Shown piece by piece: positions 9,516 to 18,208 of a DNA stretch of 64,000 bases. The position numbers were made by a program, and so were the translations under genes. Each line of letters starts with the position of its first letter. Positions within the stretch are counted from its first letter, which is position 1. The stretch spans positions 124,001 through 188,000 of the forward strand of contig JBGTSJ010000006.1 in NCBI GenBank assembly GCA_041940305.1. The letters are read 5' to 3'. A model generated the notes under the pieces. That model ran no database searches and was not told the DNA's origin. It worked only from the letters and a program-made list of their open reading frames with translations. This DNA is from JBGTSJ01 sp041940305 (GTDB taxonomy: Bacteria > Planctomycetota > Planctomycetia > Planctomycetales > Planctomycetaceae).

Positions 9516-10322
9516 ATGCAATCCGCAGGCCCGATCGCCATGCTGTCCTACCGCCGCATCCTGCCGACTCTCCTGACCGGTCTTTTTCTCGCAGCGTTCG
9601 CGTACGCGGACGACGCCGCCGAATCAGAGGAGAACCCGCGCTACTCGTTCCGGGAGGACCACGATCCCAACGGCATCGGCAAGTTCTACATGGGGCGCGA
9701 GATCGCCTACGTGATGGGGCACCAGGGCATCCTCTGGCTGGAGCGGCCGGAGCGCGAACGTGAAGAGAAACTGACGCTGCTCGTGGATTCGCTCGATCTC
9801 GAGCCCGGCATGGTCGTCGCCGACATCGGCGCCGGCTCCGGCGTGATCAGCGCCCTCATCTCCGACCGCATCGGCAAGGAGGGAACGGTCCTCGCCGTCG
9901 ACATTCAGCAGGAGATGCTCGATGCTCTCGCTGCCCGCTGCAAGAAGTCCGGCATCACCAACATCGAGCCGATCCTCGGCACCAACAAATCACCGCGTCT
10001 CAAGCCGGAGACGGTCGATCTGGTCGTGATGGTCGACGTCTACCACGAATTCGACTTCCCCTACGAGATGCTGCTGGAGATCTCAAAGTCCCTCAAGCCC
10101 GGTGGGCGCGTCGCGTTCGTGGAGTACCGCAAGGAGGACCCCACGGTTCCCATCAAGGAAGTCCACAAGATGAGCGAAGAGCAGGTCAAGCGCGAGGCAG
10201 GCGTTCCCGAACTCGGCCTCGAATTCGTCGAAACGATCGACAAGCTCCCCCGCCAGCACATCGTCGTCTTCCGAAAGGCGGAGAAAGTCGAACAGGAGAA
10301 AACGGAGGGGACAGAGAACTGA
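9516..10322 (+). CDS. Class I SAM-dependent methyltransferase with signal peptide
   Basis: A 268-residue protein from ATG 9516, preferred because GGAG lies 7 bases upstream. ATG 9540 and ATG 9465 are in frame alternatives. All forms carry a hydrophobic export signal (RILPTLLTGLFLAAFAYADD), unusual for a SAM-dependent enzyme. The Rossmann methyltransferase core is clear: VVADIGAGSGVIS (motif I), AVDIQQEMLDAL (motif II), VDLVVMVDVYHEFD (motif IV) and LKPGGRVAFVEYRKED (motif V). It resembles exported UbiE-like methyltransferases annotated in planctomycetes. The substrate is unknown. SAM supply outside the cytoplasm is a puzzle. The acidic C-terminal tail (KTEGTEN) is encoded by a dispersed-repeat-like sequence. 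Confidence 0.82.
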   Translation: MQSAGPIAMLSYRRILPTLLTGLFLAAFAYADDAAESEENPRYSFREDHDPNGIGKFYMGREIAYVMGHQGILWLERPEREREEKLTLLVDSLDLEPGMVVADIGAGSGVISALISDRIGKEGTVLAVDIQQEMLDALAARCKKSGITNIEPILGTNKSPRLKPETVDLVVMVDVYHEFDFPYEMLLEISKSLKPGGRVAFVEYRKEDPTVPIKEVHKMSEEQVKREAGVPELGLEFVETIDKLPRQHIVVFRKAEKVEQEKTEGTEN

Positions 10323-10421
10323 GATTCGCCGGAAGCAGGCAATTGAGTAAATGGCGCCACTCAGGCCCGCCTCACTCTGCTTCCTCCTGTTCAAACCCTC
10401 TTTGCAAAGCGGCGGACGTCG

Positions 10422-10862
10422 TCAGTTCCCTTTCACCTGCAGCAGGTCGCGAATTTCACGGAGCAGCTTGACATCTTCCGGCGCCTCCGGCGGCGGCGGT
10501 GCTTCCCGGTCGGCGTCAAAGTACTCGCGTGCCTCGTTCATCAGCTTCACGACGATGAACAGCGCGACGGCCACGATCAGGAACTCCAGGACCACATGCG
10601 TGAACTGGCCCCACGCAACGAATGCCCCGCCGGACGCCTGGGCTTCCTGAAGCGTCGTCGGAGGGCTATCTCCGCCGCCGAGCCACCAGAATCGACCAAC
10701 GAGACTCTCGCCGTCAGCGATCGCACCGATCGGCGGCATCAGGATGTCGCCGACCAGTGAGTTGACGATCTTGGTGAACGCGCCGCCGATCACGATGCCG
10801 ACCGCCATATCGACGACGTTCCCTTTGAGCGCGAACTTCTTGAATTCCTGAATCAACCCCAT
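10422..10862 (-). CDS. mscL: Large-conductance mechanosensitive channel MscL
   Basis: A 146-residue protein with the full MscL plan. The N-terminal amphipathic helix (MGLIQEFKKFALKGN) is followed by TM1 with the conserved pore stretch VVDMAVGIVIGGAFTKIV. A periplasmic loop, slightly longer than E. coli's (IADGESLVGRF to GGAFVAWG), leads to TM2 (FTHVVLEFLIVAVALFIVVKLMN), and a cytoplasmic helix (EDVKLLREIRDLL) ends the protein. MscL opens at near-lytic membrane tension and releases solutes on hypo-osmotic shock. It is monocistronic, convergent with the methyltransferase gene. Confidence 0.96.
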   Translation of the reverse strand: MGLIQEFKKFALKGNVVDMAVGIVIGGAFTKIVNSLVGDILMPPIGAIADGESLVGRFWWLGGGDSPPTTLQEAQASGGAFVAWGQFTHVVLEFLIVAVALFIVVKLMNEAREYFDADREAPPPPEAPEDVKLLREIRDLLQVKGN

Positions 10863-11040
10863 GATCTGCTCCTGAATCTGAAGGTCTACTCATCCACCGC
10901 GGACCGGCGGCGGCCCATGGTAGGTCACCCTGCTGCGGCTGAACCATGTCGGAGTGGGCGAATCCGAGAACGGCATCGCGACACGCAGCCCGGCCGTTCG
11001 GCGCTTCGGGATCGATGCTGCTGCGGCCGGCCGCTCAGGA

Positions 11041-11046
11041 TATAAT
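11041..11046 (+). promoter_or_regulatory. TATAAT -10-like hexamer before the small coiled-coil gene
   Basis: A consensus TATAAT lies 42 bases before ATG 11089. No good TTGACA-like element is seen 16-18 bases upstream, so this is a position-based guess for the promoter of the 11089-11750 gene pair. Confidence 0.28.
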
Positions 11047-11088
11047 TTCTGAATCCTCCTGACGCTCCCCTCACAGCGATCCCCCGCG

Positions 11089-11265
11089 ATGGAACTCAAC
11101 AAAAAGCAACGCAAGCAGCTCGACACTGCACGTAAGAAAATCACTCAGCTCAAGCAGCAATTAGCCGGCGCCAGGCGTCAGCCGGACGATCCAGCCGACA
11201 TCCCGCGATTGGAGGCCGAAATCGCCAAACTTGAGAACCAGGTACAGGTGATTCAGGGAACGTGA
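11089..11265 (+). CDS. Small coiled-coil protein (58 residues), unknown function
   Basis: A 58-residue reading frame from ATG 11089 to TGA 11263-11265. The protein is highly charged and almost wholly helical: a basic first half (MELNKKQRKQLDTARKK) with heptad-like Leu/Ile spacing, a short proline/acidic hinge (PDDPADIP), and a second amphipathic helix (RLEAEIAKLENQVQVIQG). Its stop overlaps the GTG start of the next gene (GTGA), so the two are probably translationally coupled. It is not a known named family to me; a dimeric coiled coil or RNA/protein-binding adaptor is inference. Confidence 0.65.
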   Translation: MELNKKQRKQLDTARKKITQLKQQLAGARRQPDDPADIPRLEAEIAKLENQVQVIQGT

Positions 11266-11750
11266 GCGGTATGCAGCCGGAAGCGCCCGCTCCACCAACG
11301 ATCATCGTTGTCCACCCCAGGGAACGTCGCAGCAAATGCTCGGTCGAGCCGCTCCGGGGACGTCCAGGATTTCGATTCTGGACGTTTCCGGATGTCGGGC
11401 CGGAGCCACTCGACGGCTACGTGAGGCTCGGCTTGGGGGGCGCTCCGCTATCCGTCGAACATCGTGACCGCGGGCTGCTGCTGCTGGACGGCACGTGGCG
11501 GTTGGCCGATCGGATGGCTCCCAGTTTCGCCGCACTCCCCGTCGTCAGCCTCGGTCCGTGGCGCACCGCTTATCCGCGCATGTCCAAGCTGTTTTCGGAT
11601 CCCGCGGCCGGGCTGGCAACAATTGAAGCACTATTCGCCGCTTACACTCAGATGCATCGGGACGCCACGGGCCTCCTGAACGATTACCGCTGGCGGGAGG
11701 CATTCCTCTCTGCCAACGCCGCAATTCGCGCCGCCTACGCGCGTCCGTGA
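11262..11750 (+). CDS. Tsr3/DTW-like SPOUT-type aminocarboxypropyltransferase-superfamily protein
   Basis: A 162-residue protein starting at GTG 11262 (overlapping the upstream stop) or ATG 11271. Features fit the Tsr3/DTW superfamily, which transfers the 3-amino-3-carboxypropyl group of SAM to rRNA or tRNA. These include VHPRERRSKCSVEPLRGRPGFRF near the N-terminus, then LLLLDGTWRLAD (the D-x-T-W/D-x-S-W signature) and AYPRMSKLFSDPAAGLATIEALFAAY, equivalent to the conserved S-K-L/E-A region of Tsr3. The C-terminal helix SANAAIRAAYA is typical. Which RNA is modified cannot be told. Family assignment is by motif only. Confidence 0.62.
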   Translation: MSGMQPEAPAPPTIIVVHPRERRSKCSVEPLRGRPGFRFWTFPDVGPEPLDGYVRLGLGGAPLSVEHRDRGLLLLDGTWRLADRMAPSFAALPVVSLGPWRTAYPRMSKLFSDPAAGLATIEALFAAYTQMHRDATGLLNDYRWREAFLSANAAIRAAYARP

Positions 11751-11917
11751 GTGACGTCAATTTCAGTGTCAATTCGGGGTTGATCCGGTCTTGTGGCCGC
11801 AAGAGCAATTCGATAGCCTTCCCGCCCCCCCGATATTCACGTCTCGACCGGCGCGACTGCGCCGCGTGTTTTTCCCCAATTCGACCTGACGTTACTTCGT
11901 CGCGCAAGGATGCCGCA

Positions 11918-13588
11918 ATGACGATGCGCATAGCCTTCGTCCGCATCGCGCTCTGTCTTCCCTTGGCGAGCGCGGGGTGTACGACGGTCTCTCCCACAAG
12001 AGATGCGCTGTTCTCGCGCGCCGCCTCCGCCCGCGACGCCGACGCCCCCAGCAGCGAGAACACAACGCAGACGCCCACACGGACCGTCTCCGAATCCCGC
12101 CGCGAGCCCGAGCCTCTCGCCCCCAGCGATGCGCCGGCGTCGACACCCCCTGCGGTGGCGCGCTCCATGGACGCTGCGACGCTGACGCTCGTCGAGCAGG
12201 AACTCAAAGACCTGCCCGGGGCCGAACGCCAGCGCTGGACTGAATACCTGCAGACGCTCGATCCGAAGATGGTCCCCTACGTCCTGCAGGCGCGGCGTAT
12301 GGAAGCAGCGGCGCACGGCGCGCACGCGGCAGCTCCTCCGGCGACGATCGCACAGACGACCTTTGCGCAGGAAGCAGACGATGCGCTGCCTCACATTTCG
12401 CCCAACATCCGCCCCAATCAGACGTTTCATGCTCCGCAACTCGGCTTCCAGCCTTATGACGAATCTCCGGCCGCAGTCGATTCATCGCAGTTTGCGGCCA
12501 GGACGGCGCTAAGTGCCCCGGAGCCAAACGGAGCCACGTCTCTTTCGACAGGCATCTCCCCTTTCGGGCGCAACGGCGAAGGAATCGACGCCCCAGGCCA
12601 GCCAGGACTCGCTCCTCCGAATTCCGTATCGCCGTCGTCCCGTACGGCGTATGAGCAGTCGCCGTATGGTCAACCAAACATGCCGTCGATTGCTCCCAAT
12701 GGGCCCGCTGCACTCCCGGCCGCATCCACACAGCCGAATGCCTCGGGCGCCACGCTGGCGTCCAGAAATGCCACAGGAGGTCTGCCGACCGCCCCATTTG
12801 ACGCCTCTCAATCGGGCATCAATCCCGTGTCGCCTCCGCGGTCCGGCGCCGCGCTGCAGGACGCTTACTGGCAGGAAACTTTGCAGCGGTTGACAGCCCT
12901 CATCGAGGCGGAAGTGGCTGCGGCGCAGCCCGGACTGTCCGAGTCGGAGCGGCTGACTTATGTCAGGAAGCAAGTCTGGCTCCGGATGCTGTACCTGATG
13001 GCCGAGCAACCTCAACTCGCTCAGCAGGCCATACCGGGGATTGATCCGGACGAGCAGGAGTTCTGGACCGAACTGTTCTGGGCCGTCTCCAACTACTTCG
13101 ACGAGCAGTCGGTCCCGGGGGCAGCGGACCGAGTCGCTTTGACCGTGGACCAGCTGGAATCCGCGCAGCGGCAACTGGAGACAATCGCCCCGCTGCAACT
13201 CCGCAGTGTCAGTTTCTGCTACAAAATCAACAGCTTCGGCAACTTCGACCGATATGAGCGTGATGAGTTTCGTCCGGGACAGCCGGTGCTGCTGTATGCG
13301 GAGGTCCGCAACTTCCGCAGCGAGCCGGCGGCATCCGGCGGCTACCACACGCGGCTGAAGTCCCACATTGAGATCCGCCGCGGCGGACCGGACGGACAAC
13401 CGGTCGAGCAGAACACGTTTCCCGCGACGGAGGACACGTGCCGCTCAATCCGCCATGACTATTTCCACAGCTACAAGATCGACCTTCCGCAGCACCTCAC
13501 ACCGGGCCCCTATGCACTTGTGCTGACAGTCGAGGACGAGCTCAGCGGCAAGGCGGCAGCGCACACCGTGAACTTTCTGGTGCGCTGA
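11918..13588 (+). CDS. Putative lipoprotein with Pro/Ala-rich linker and planctomycete C-terminal beta domain
   Basis: A 556-residue protein from ATG 11918, set by AAGGA seven bases upstream. The frame is open upstream to 11747 but that part has no RBS or signal. A signal with a loose lipobox (LPLASAGC, Cys about residue 20) suggests lipidation. It is followed by an acidic/Pro-rich segment, a helix containing VEQELKDLPGAERQRWTEYLQTL, and a long Pro/Ser/Gln/Ala linker of low complexity. A helical part with GIDPDEQEFWTELFWAVSNYFD comes next. The C-terminal roughly 125 residues (SVSFCYKINSFGNFDRYE ... LTVEDELSGKAAAHTVNF) look like an all-beta domain. I know this domain only as a conserved planctomycete region without an assigned function. 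Confidence 0.7.
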   Translation: MTMRIAFVRIALCLPLASAGCTTVSPTRDALFSRAASARDADAPSSENTTQTPTRTVSESRREPEPLAPSDAPASTPPAVARSMDAATLTLVEQELKDLPGAERQRWTEYLQTLDPKMVPYVLQARRMEAAAHGAHAAAPPATIAQTTFAQEADDALPHISPNIRPNQTFHAPQLGFQPYDESPAAVDSSQFAARTALSAPEPNGATSLSTGISPFGRNGEGIDAPGQPGLAPPNSVSPSSRTAYEQSPYGQPNMPSIAPNGPAALPAASTQPNASGATLASRNATGGLPTAPFDASQSGINPVSPPRSGAALQDAYWQETLQRLTALIEAEVAAAQPGLSESERLTYVRKQVWLRMLYLMAEQPQLAQQAIPGIDPDEQEFWTELFWAVSNYFDEQSVPGAADRVALTVDQLESAQRQLETIAPLQLRSVSFCYKINSFGNFDRYERDEFRPGQPVLLYAEVRNFRSEPAASGGYHTRLKSHIEIRRGGPDGQPVEQNTFPATEDTCRSIRHDYFHSYKIDLPQHLTPGPYALVLTVEDELSGKAAAHTVNFLVR

Positions 13589-14555
13589 TCGGACAATGCC
13601 ATCATGACGTTCGGAATCCAAGGGCTCGATCGAAGGCGTGGTGAGAGTCCAAGTCGCCGAAAATGGTCCTGCTGACCGGCGACGGATGGGAAGACAGACA
13701 TACGAATCTCATCCATAGGCTGCCGTAGACGCCAGGCTGACGTCCGAGGATCGAGGCCTCAGGATTCCGCCGCACGCACATTCACGCCGCGGCGAAATGT
13801 CGCATGAGGCGGGGCGAGCGCCTCGGCAGGGATTTCGAACCAGAATGCCGCATTCGCAGCGGCGTTCAATAGCGTTTCACCATCTGACGGTGGGATGCCT
13901 TGCTTCTGCTTCTGCGTTCCGGCGATCTGCCGAACGATGCCTGGTTTCAGCAGCAGCACCCTGGAGTAAGCCCGCCTTCCGTGCTGCCTCAGTCTACGAC
14001 CGGACGCCTCGTTTGCATGCCGCAGATTCAGGCAAGGGTGCCGATGTCACCGTCGGATTCAGGGCCACGATCCACGTCGCACAGGAGAGATCCTCGCCGA
14101 CGCGGACACATCGGATGCCGCGCTGCAATGCGCATTTGGGGTGCTGGCCAGACCAGAGCACCCTTTGAGCGTCCTTGAGGACAGCGATTTACCCCAGCAA
14201 CCAGTCAAGGGGCTGCGCTCCCTGAAGTGACGCCGCAGTTCAGTTTGGAACAACCGGCAATAGTCGGGTTCGAACTCCCCTCTTCCGGCCTTCCCGCTGG
14301 GGGCAGCCGACCAGGCAGTCCGATGCCCATCCACGTCGGAATCGCTCGGCACGACAGGCTGTCCGAGATTGTTCGCGCAAGTTGGGGCGGCGAATTGACT
14401 TTAACGGAAATGAGCCGGGAATTGCTGTCAGGATGGGATCACGACCTACGATTAAGTTGCTGATGTTCTGTCCCCCACCGCGCCGAGGGAGCTGAAATGC
14501 CGCAACGAAATAGGCACAAGAGAGTTATGGGTGCGGAACGCTTGGAGATTCTGCG
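13589..14555. other. Long stretch without a convincing gene
   Basis: Nearly 970 bases between the lipoprotein gene and the first regulator gene. Open frames exist on both strands, but their products are Arg/Ser/Pro-rich, lack ribosome binding sites and resemble no family. Base composition is more even and codon bias is lost, compared with the flanks. It may be a decayed gene, a long regulatory region for the signalling cluster, or both. A perfect RNA gene was not found. Confidence 0.5.
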
Positions 14556-15221
14556 ATGACAGCAAGTTCGCGACTTACCTACGTCGTTGACGACCACGAT
14601 GGAACGCTGCTTGTGATCGAACGGATGCTTCAACCTCAAGGTATTCAGACGATATGCTTCAGCTCGGCAGACGACTTTCTGAAAGGCTATGGGCCTTTCG
14701 AATGCAGTTGCCACTGCATGCTCCTGGACATCGCATTACCTGAAATGGATGGTTTGTCATTGCAGGAGGAGATGCAGCGGCGCGGCATCGTTCTGCCGAT
14801 CATTTTCATGACGGGATTGGCGGATGTCGGAGTGGCCGTCCGGGCGCTGCAGCATGGAGCGTTCGACGTCATCGAAAAGCCGCTGCAAACAGAAGTCGTG
14901 CTGGATCGGGTCACCCGGGCGCTGAAGGAGGATGCGGAATGGCGTCGTCAATGGAATCGACGGAAGTCCGTTGAGATCCGCATGCGGTCTCTATCGCGCC
15001 GTGAGCGTGACGTCCTGGAGCAAGTGCTCCAGGGGGCGAATCACAAGGTCGCAGCCGATGTACTGGGGATCACGCTCAAGACGTTCCTGAAGCATCGGGC
15101 CCACGTCCTGAGGAAGCTGGAGGTTCAGGGCGAAGTCGAACTGCTGCTGCTCATGACCGAAGTGGGACTGGCCGCGAGTTCAACGCATCCCGAACCGCGC
15201 GAACCAGTACATCACTCGTGA
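14556..15221 (+). CDS. Response regulator, FixJ type (REC plus LuxR-type HTH)
   Basis: A 221-residue two-component transcription factor. The receiver domain covers residues 1-125: acidic pocket VVDDHDG, phospho-acceptor D58 in LLDIALPEMDG, switch Thr in IIFMTGLADVGVAVRA, and conserved Lys in VIEKPLQ. This AFDVIEKP ending is typical of FixJ/TodT. The LuxR-type helix-turn-helix is RRERDVLEQVLQGANHKVAADVLGITLKTFLKHRAHVLRKL, here cut only by my description at residues about 150-190. It belongs to the signalling cluster preceding the tad genes. Its 3' end overlaps the convergent hybrid kinase gene by 71 bases. The targets are unknown. Confidence 0.9.
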   Translation: MTASSRLTYVVDDHDGTLLVIERMLQPQGIQTICFSSADDFLKGYGPFECSCHCMLLDIALPEMDGLSLQEEMQRRGIVLPIIFMTGLADVGVAVRALQHGAFDVIEKPLQTEVVLDRVTRALKEDAEWRRQWNRRKSVEIRMRSLSRRERDVLEQVLQGANHKVAADVLGITLKTFLKHRAHVLRKLEVQGEVELLLLMTEVGLAASSTHPEPREPVHHS

Positions 15222-17724
15222 ATGGCTTCGCCAGTATCGGGTACTCGGCGTCGGTTGCTCTCTCCGACTCCGCGACGTCGGGGTATCCGGACATCAGCAG
15301 GATCGGCGTTTTGCGGCCCGCCGCCGTCATTCGCCCGGCGAGTGCAAAGCCGCCCAGTTCGGGCATGACGACGTCGCTCAGGACCAGGTCGATGGCGGCG
15401 TTGTCCTCGAGTTCCTGAAGTGCTGCGGCGCCGCTGGTTGCAGAGAGAACTGTGTACCCGTGGACCTCCAGTATCCGTCGAATCAGATTCCTCAGCACTT
15501 CCTCGTCTTCAACAACGAGAATCGTCTCTGATCCCCGCGGATCCTCCGTCGGGCGGTCGCTGATCTGACGGGGCGCGATTCCAATCGCAGCGCGGGGAAG
15601 AACGATGGCGAACCGAGTCCCGCTTCCCAGACGGCTCTCAACGTCAATGAAGCCTCGACAACGGCTTACGATGCCGTAAACGGTCGCCAGGCCCATCCCC
15701 GTTCCGCGTCCCGGGTCCTTGGTGGTAAAGAACGGCTCAAAGATGCGGGCCCTGGTTTTTTCGTCCATTCCGCCGCCGTTGTCGGCAACGGAGACGACAA
15801 TGTAGTCACCTGGCTGCACTCCCTGTCGATGAGTGACGTCACGAGCGCGCAATGTGACGTTGGCGGTGGAGATCGTGACGTTTCCGCCGTGGGGCATCGC
15901 GTCCCGCGCATTGACCACCAGATTGAGCAGGATCTGCTCGAGTTCGATCGGATCCATGTGGATAGGGTAGGTTTCCGGCGCAATCCGCGTCTCGATGACG
16001 ACCTGCTCGCCGACGACGCGCTTCAGCATGCCGCAGCTCTCCCGGATCTGCCGCCGGACGTCGATCAGTCCCGGAAGCGGCGCTCGCTTGCGGCTGAACA
16101 TCAGCAGTTGACGGGTGAGAGAGGCGGCCCGCATGCCCGCTGTCTGAATCTCGCCGAGGAACTCCCGTGCCTGCGACTCGAGTTCGTCGGACTCCAGCAT
16201 CAGCTCGCAATTCCCGAGAACGACAGTGAGCAGATTGTTGAAGTCGTGTGCGATGCCTCCGGCCAGCATGCCGATCGCCTCCATTTTGCGCGTCTGCCGC
16301 AACGATTCCTCCGACTCGCGCAGGAGCTGCTTCATCCGGTCTCGGGCGACCGCCTCGCTGACTTTCTCGGCGAGAGAAACGAGCGTGCGATGGAGCGCCG
16401 CGTGCGGTCCTCCTTGGTTCGGATTGCCCAGAATGAGGACCACCGGACAATCGTCGCGGGTGAGCACCGGAACAACGAGCCGGTGCAGCCCGGCGGCCTG
16501 TTCACCTGACAGAGCGCCCCCCTGGCCAATCACCGAGCCATCCGCATCCAGGCTGAGCACCTCCCGAGTCCGGGTCGCCAGCGCCAGCAACTCGACCTCC
16601 ACGCGGCACTGGCGGGCGGACTGCTGCGGGGATTTCGCATCGCTCGGCCATGCCGCGACGATCCGCCAGTCGCAGCCATCCTTCGGCCTTTCCCAGATGT
16701 CGACGAATCGGCTTTCCAGCCGGCGGCCAATCAGTGACGCCAGCTGCGGTCCCGCCGCGTGGAATGACTCCGATCTCGCCAGGATCGTCGAGGCCTCCAA
16801 TTCGAGCCGGAGCTGCTGTTCCATCGTGACAAAGTGAGTTTCGTCCGTTACGAGCAGCAGCACCTCCGATGTGCCGAGCTGCTGGTCAAGCATGGGAGCA
16901 AGATGCACCGCGAGTGAGAGCGGCGTTCCGTCCCATCGCTGACCATGCGCATGGAGCCTGGCCGTGGAGCCTTCGCTGACGCATCGCCGGTAAACTGTCC
17001 AGAACTCGTCGCGCGACCGAGGCGCCACGATCGACAGCGGTTTCCCGAGCACATCACATGCGGCCCATCCAAATATCGATTCGGCAGCCGAGTTCCAGCG
17101 CGCGCAGTTGCCCGACCGATCCGCGACGATGACTGCCTCTGATGCGAATCGCAGCATGGCGTCGCCCATTCGGGCCGACTCTCGGTTCGCCGCGACACGG
17201 CGCACAGGTTCCAGCAGCTCGGACAGCTCACCGGCGACTGCTTCGATCGCGCATTCCAGCTGCTCGATATCTGCCTTGCGGCTGCAGACGGCGATTGCGC
17301 CGCCGGATTCACCGGCTCCCAGCAGCGGCGCAGCGAGCATCGTCAGACCGTGCTCCGCATGATTCGCCGGCCGGCGTTGCTTCCAGCGCCGGTGCAGTCT
17401 GGCGACAAATCGCGCCGGGTCGAGGATTCCGGCCGGGTCATGGTCATGGTCGACCAGACAGCGGATCACTTCCGCATCGCCAGCCACCGTCGCGGCGCGG
17501 AACGCACCGCCGGCTTCCTCCTGCGTCCACATCCCGACGGATTCGAGATGGAGCGACTCGCGGACGACTTCTGCCGCTTCGCAGAGAAACTGCGGGGTGG
17601 AGTGAGCTGTGATTGCCAGGCGGCACAGGTCAGCTTGCAGCTGTCCGAGACGGCGATTCCAGGCCGTGTCGGAGCCCAGGTCCTGGTCAACAGAACAGCC
17701 AGGATGCTCAATGCATTGCAACAT
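15151..17724 (-). CDS. Hybrid histidine kinase (GAF-PAS-GAF-HisKA-HATPase-REC)
   Basis: An 857-residue soluble sensor kinase without membrane segments. In order, it has a GAF-like domain (about 35-180), a PAS domain (about 190-310; VIVADRSGNCARWNSAAESIFGW), a second GAF-like domain (about 330-480) and a HisKA dimerisation helix with phospho-acceptor H493 in GGIAHDFNNLL. An intact HATPase_c domain follows: N-box LNLVVNARDAM, G1 DNGGGMD, G2 GRGTGMGLATVYGI. It ends in a receiver with D784 in VLSDVVMPELGG. The HDFNNLL form marks the HPK4-like group. It is followed by two more signalling genes upstream on the same strand. The input signal is not predictable. Confidence 0.92.
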   Translation of the reverse strand: MLQCIEHPGCSVDQDLGSDTAWNRRLGQLQADLCRLAITAHSTPQFLCEAAEVVRESLHLESVGMWTQEEAGGAFRAATVAGDAEVIRCLVDHDHDPAGILDPARFVARLHRRWKQRRPANHAEHGLTMLAAPLLGAGESGGAIAVCSRKADIEQLECAIEAVAGELSELLEPVRRVAANRESARMGDAMLRFASEAVIVADRSGNCARWNSAAESIFGWAACDVLGKPLSIVAPRSRDEFWTVYRRCVSEGSTARLHAHGQRWDGTPLSLAVHLAPMLDQQLGTSEVLLLVTDETHFVTMEQQLRLELEASTILARSESFHAAGPQLASLIGRRLESRFVDIWERPKDGCDWRIVAAWPSDAKSPQQSARQCRVEVELLALATRTREVLSLDADGSVIGQGGALSGEQAAGLHRLVVPVLTRDDCPVVLILGNPNQGGPHAALHRTLVSLAEKVSEAVARDRMKQLLRESEESLRQTRKMEAIGMLAGGIAHDFNNLLTVVLGNCELMLESDELESQAREFLGEIQTAGMRAASLTRQLLMFSRKRAPLPGLIDVRRQIRESCGMLKRVVGEQVVIETRIAPETYPIHMDPIELEQILLNLVVNARDAMPHGGNVTISTANVTLRARDVTHRQGVQPGDYIVVSVADNGGGMDEKTRARIFEPFFTTKDPGRGTGMGLATVYGIVSRCRGFIDVESRLGSGTRFAIVLPRAAIGIAPRQISDRPTEDPRGSETILVVEDEEVLRNLIRRILEVHGYTVLSATSGAAALQELEDNAAIDLVLSDVVMPELGGFALAGRMTAAGRKTPILLMSGYPDVAESERATDAEYPILAKPFTSDVLVRAVRDALNSRPVPLRS

Positions 17725-17749
17725 GTTGCGGCCCTGCCGGATTGAGATG

Positions 17750-18208
17750 TCAGACGGGGAAACCGGCCGGTTGGGCCGGCTGAGCGAAGCGCTGTGACTT
17801 CAAGTTCAGTGGATTCGACCGGTTCAGCAGGCCGGCGATCGTCTGCAGCAATTCGTCACGCCCACAGGGCTTGAGCAGGACGCGATCGGCCCCGGCGGCA
17901 AGCGCCGCGTCGCCGTCCGAGCCAACTCCGGAGAGCATGACAACGGGGATGGCTTCGGTTTCCGGAGTGCGCTGGAGCGCGGTCAGCGTTGCCAATCCGT
18001 CACGGCCCGGCATCCGCATGTCCAGGAGAATCAAGTCGGGAGAATGAGCGCGAGCCGCTGCTTCACCCGTGATCCCATCGTGAGCCGACAGGACAGCGTA
18101 TCCCGCCAGCTGCAGGCGGCGCGAGAGAAAGCGGACCACGTCAACATCATCGTCGACAATCAGGATCTGCTGAAGCATCGGTTCACCTGGCCGTGGCGCG
18201 GGCGTCAT
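17750..18208 (-). CDS. Single-domain response regulator (CheY-like)
   Basis: A 152-residue receiver-only protein: acidic pocket LIVDDDVDV, phospho-acceptor D63 in ILLDMRMPG, switch region VVMLSGVGSDGDA, conserved Lys in VLLKPCG. No output domain follows, only a short Pro-rich tail. The ATG at 18208 overlaps the stop of the REC-kinase gene as ATGA, so translation is probably coupled. ATG 18178 is an alternative start. It is likely a phosphorelay intermediate between the kinase-like proteins encoded on either side. Confidence 0.87.
   Translation of the reverse strand: MTPAPRPGEPMLQQILIVDDDVDVVRFLSRRLQLAGYAVLSAHDGITGEAAARAHSPDLILLDMRMPGRDGLATLTALQRTPETEAIPVVMLSGVGSDGDAALAAGADRVLLKPCGRDELLQTIAGLLNRSNPLNLKSQRFAQPAQPAGFPV

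Noticed and set aside
13759..13959. 66-residue minus-strand frame in the gap before the regulator gene
   Set aside because: Needs a GTG start without a ribosome binding site; some protein-like composition but no homology recognised.
14260..14290. GGTTCGAACTCCCC resembling a tRNA T arm
   Set aside because: T-stem does not pair properly and no D or anticodon arm can be built upstream.
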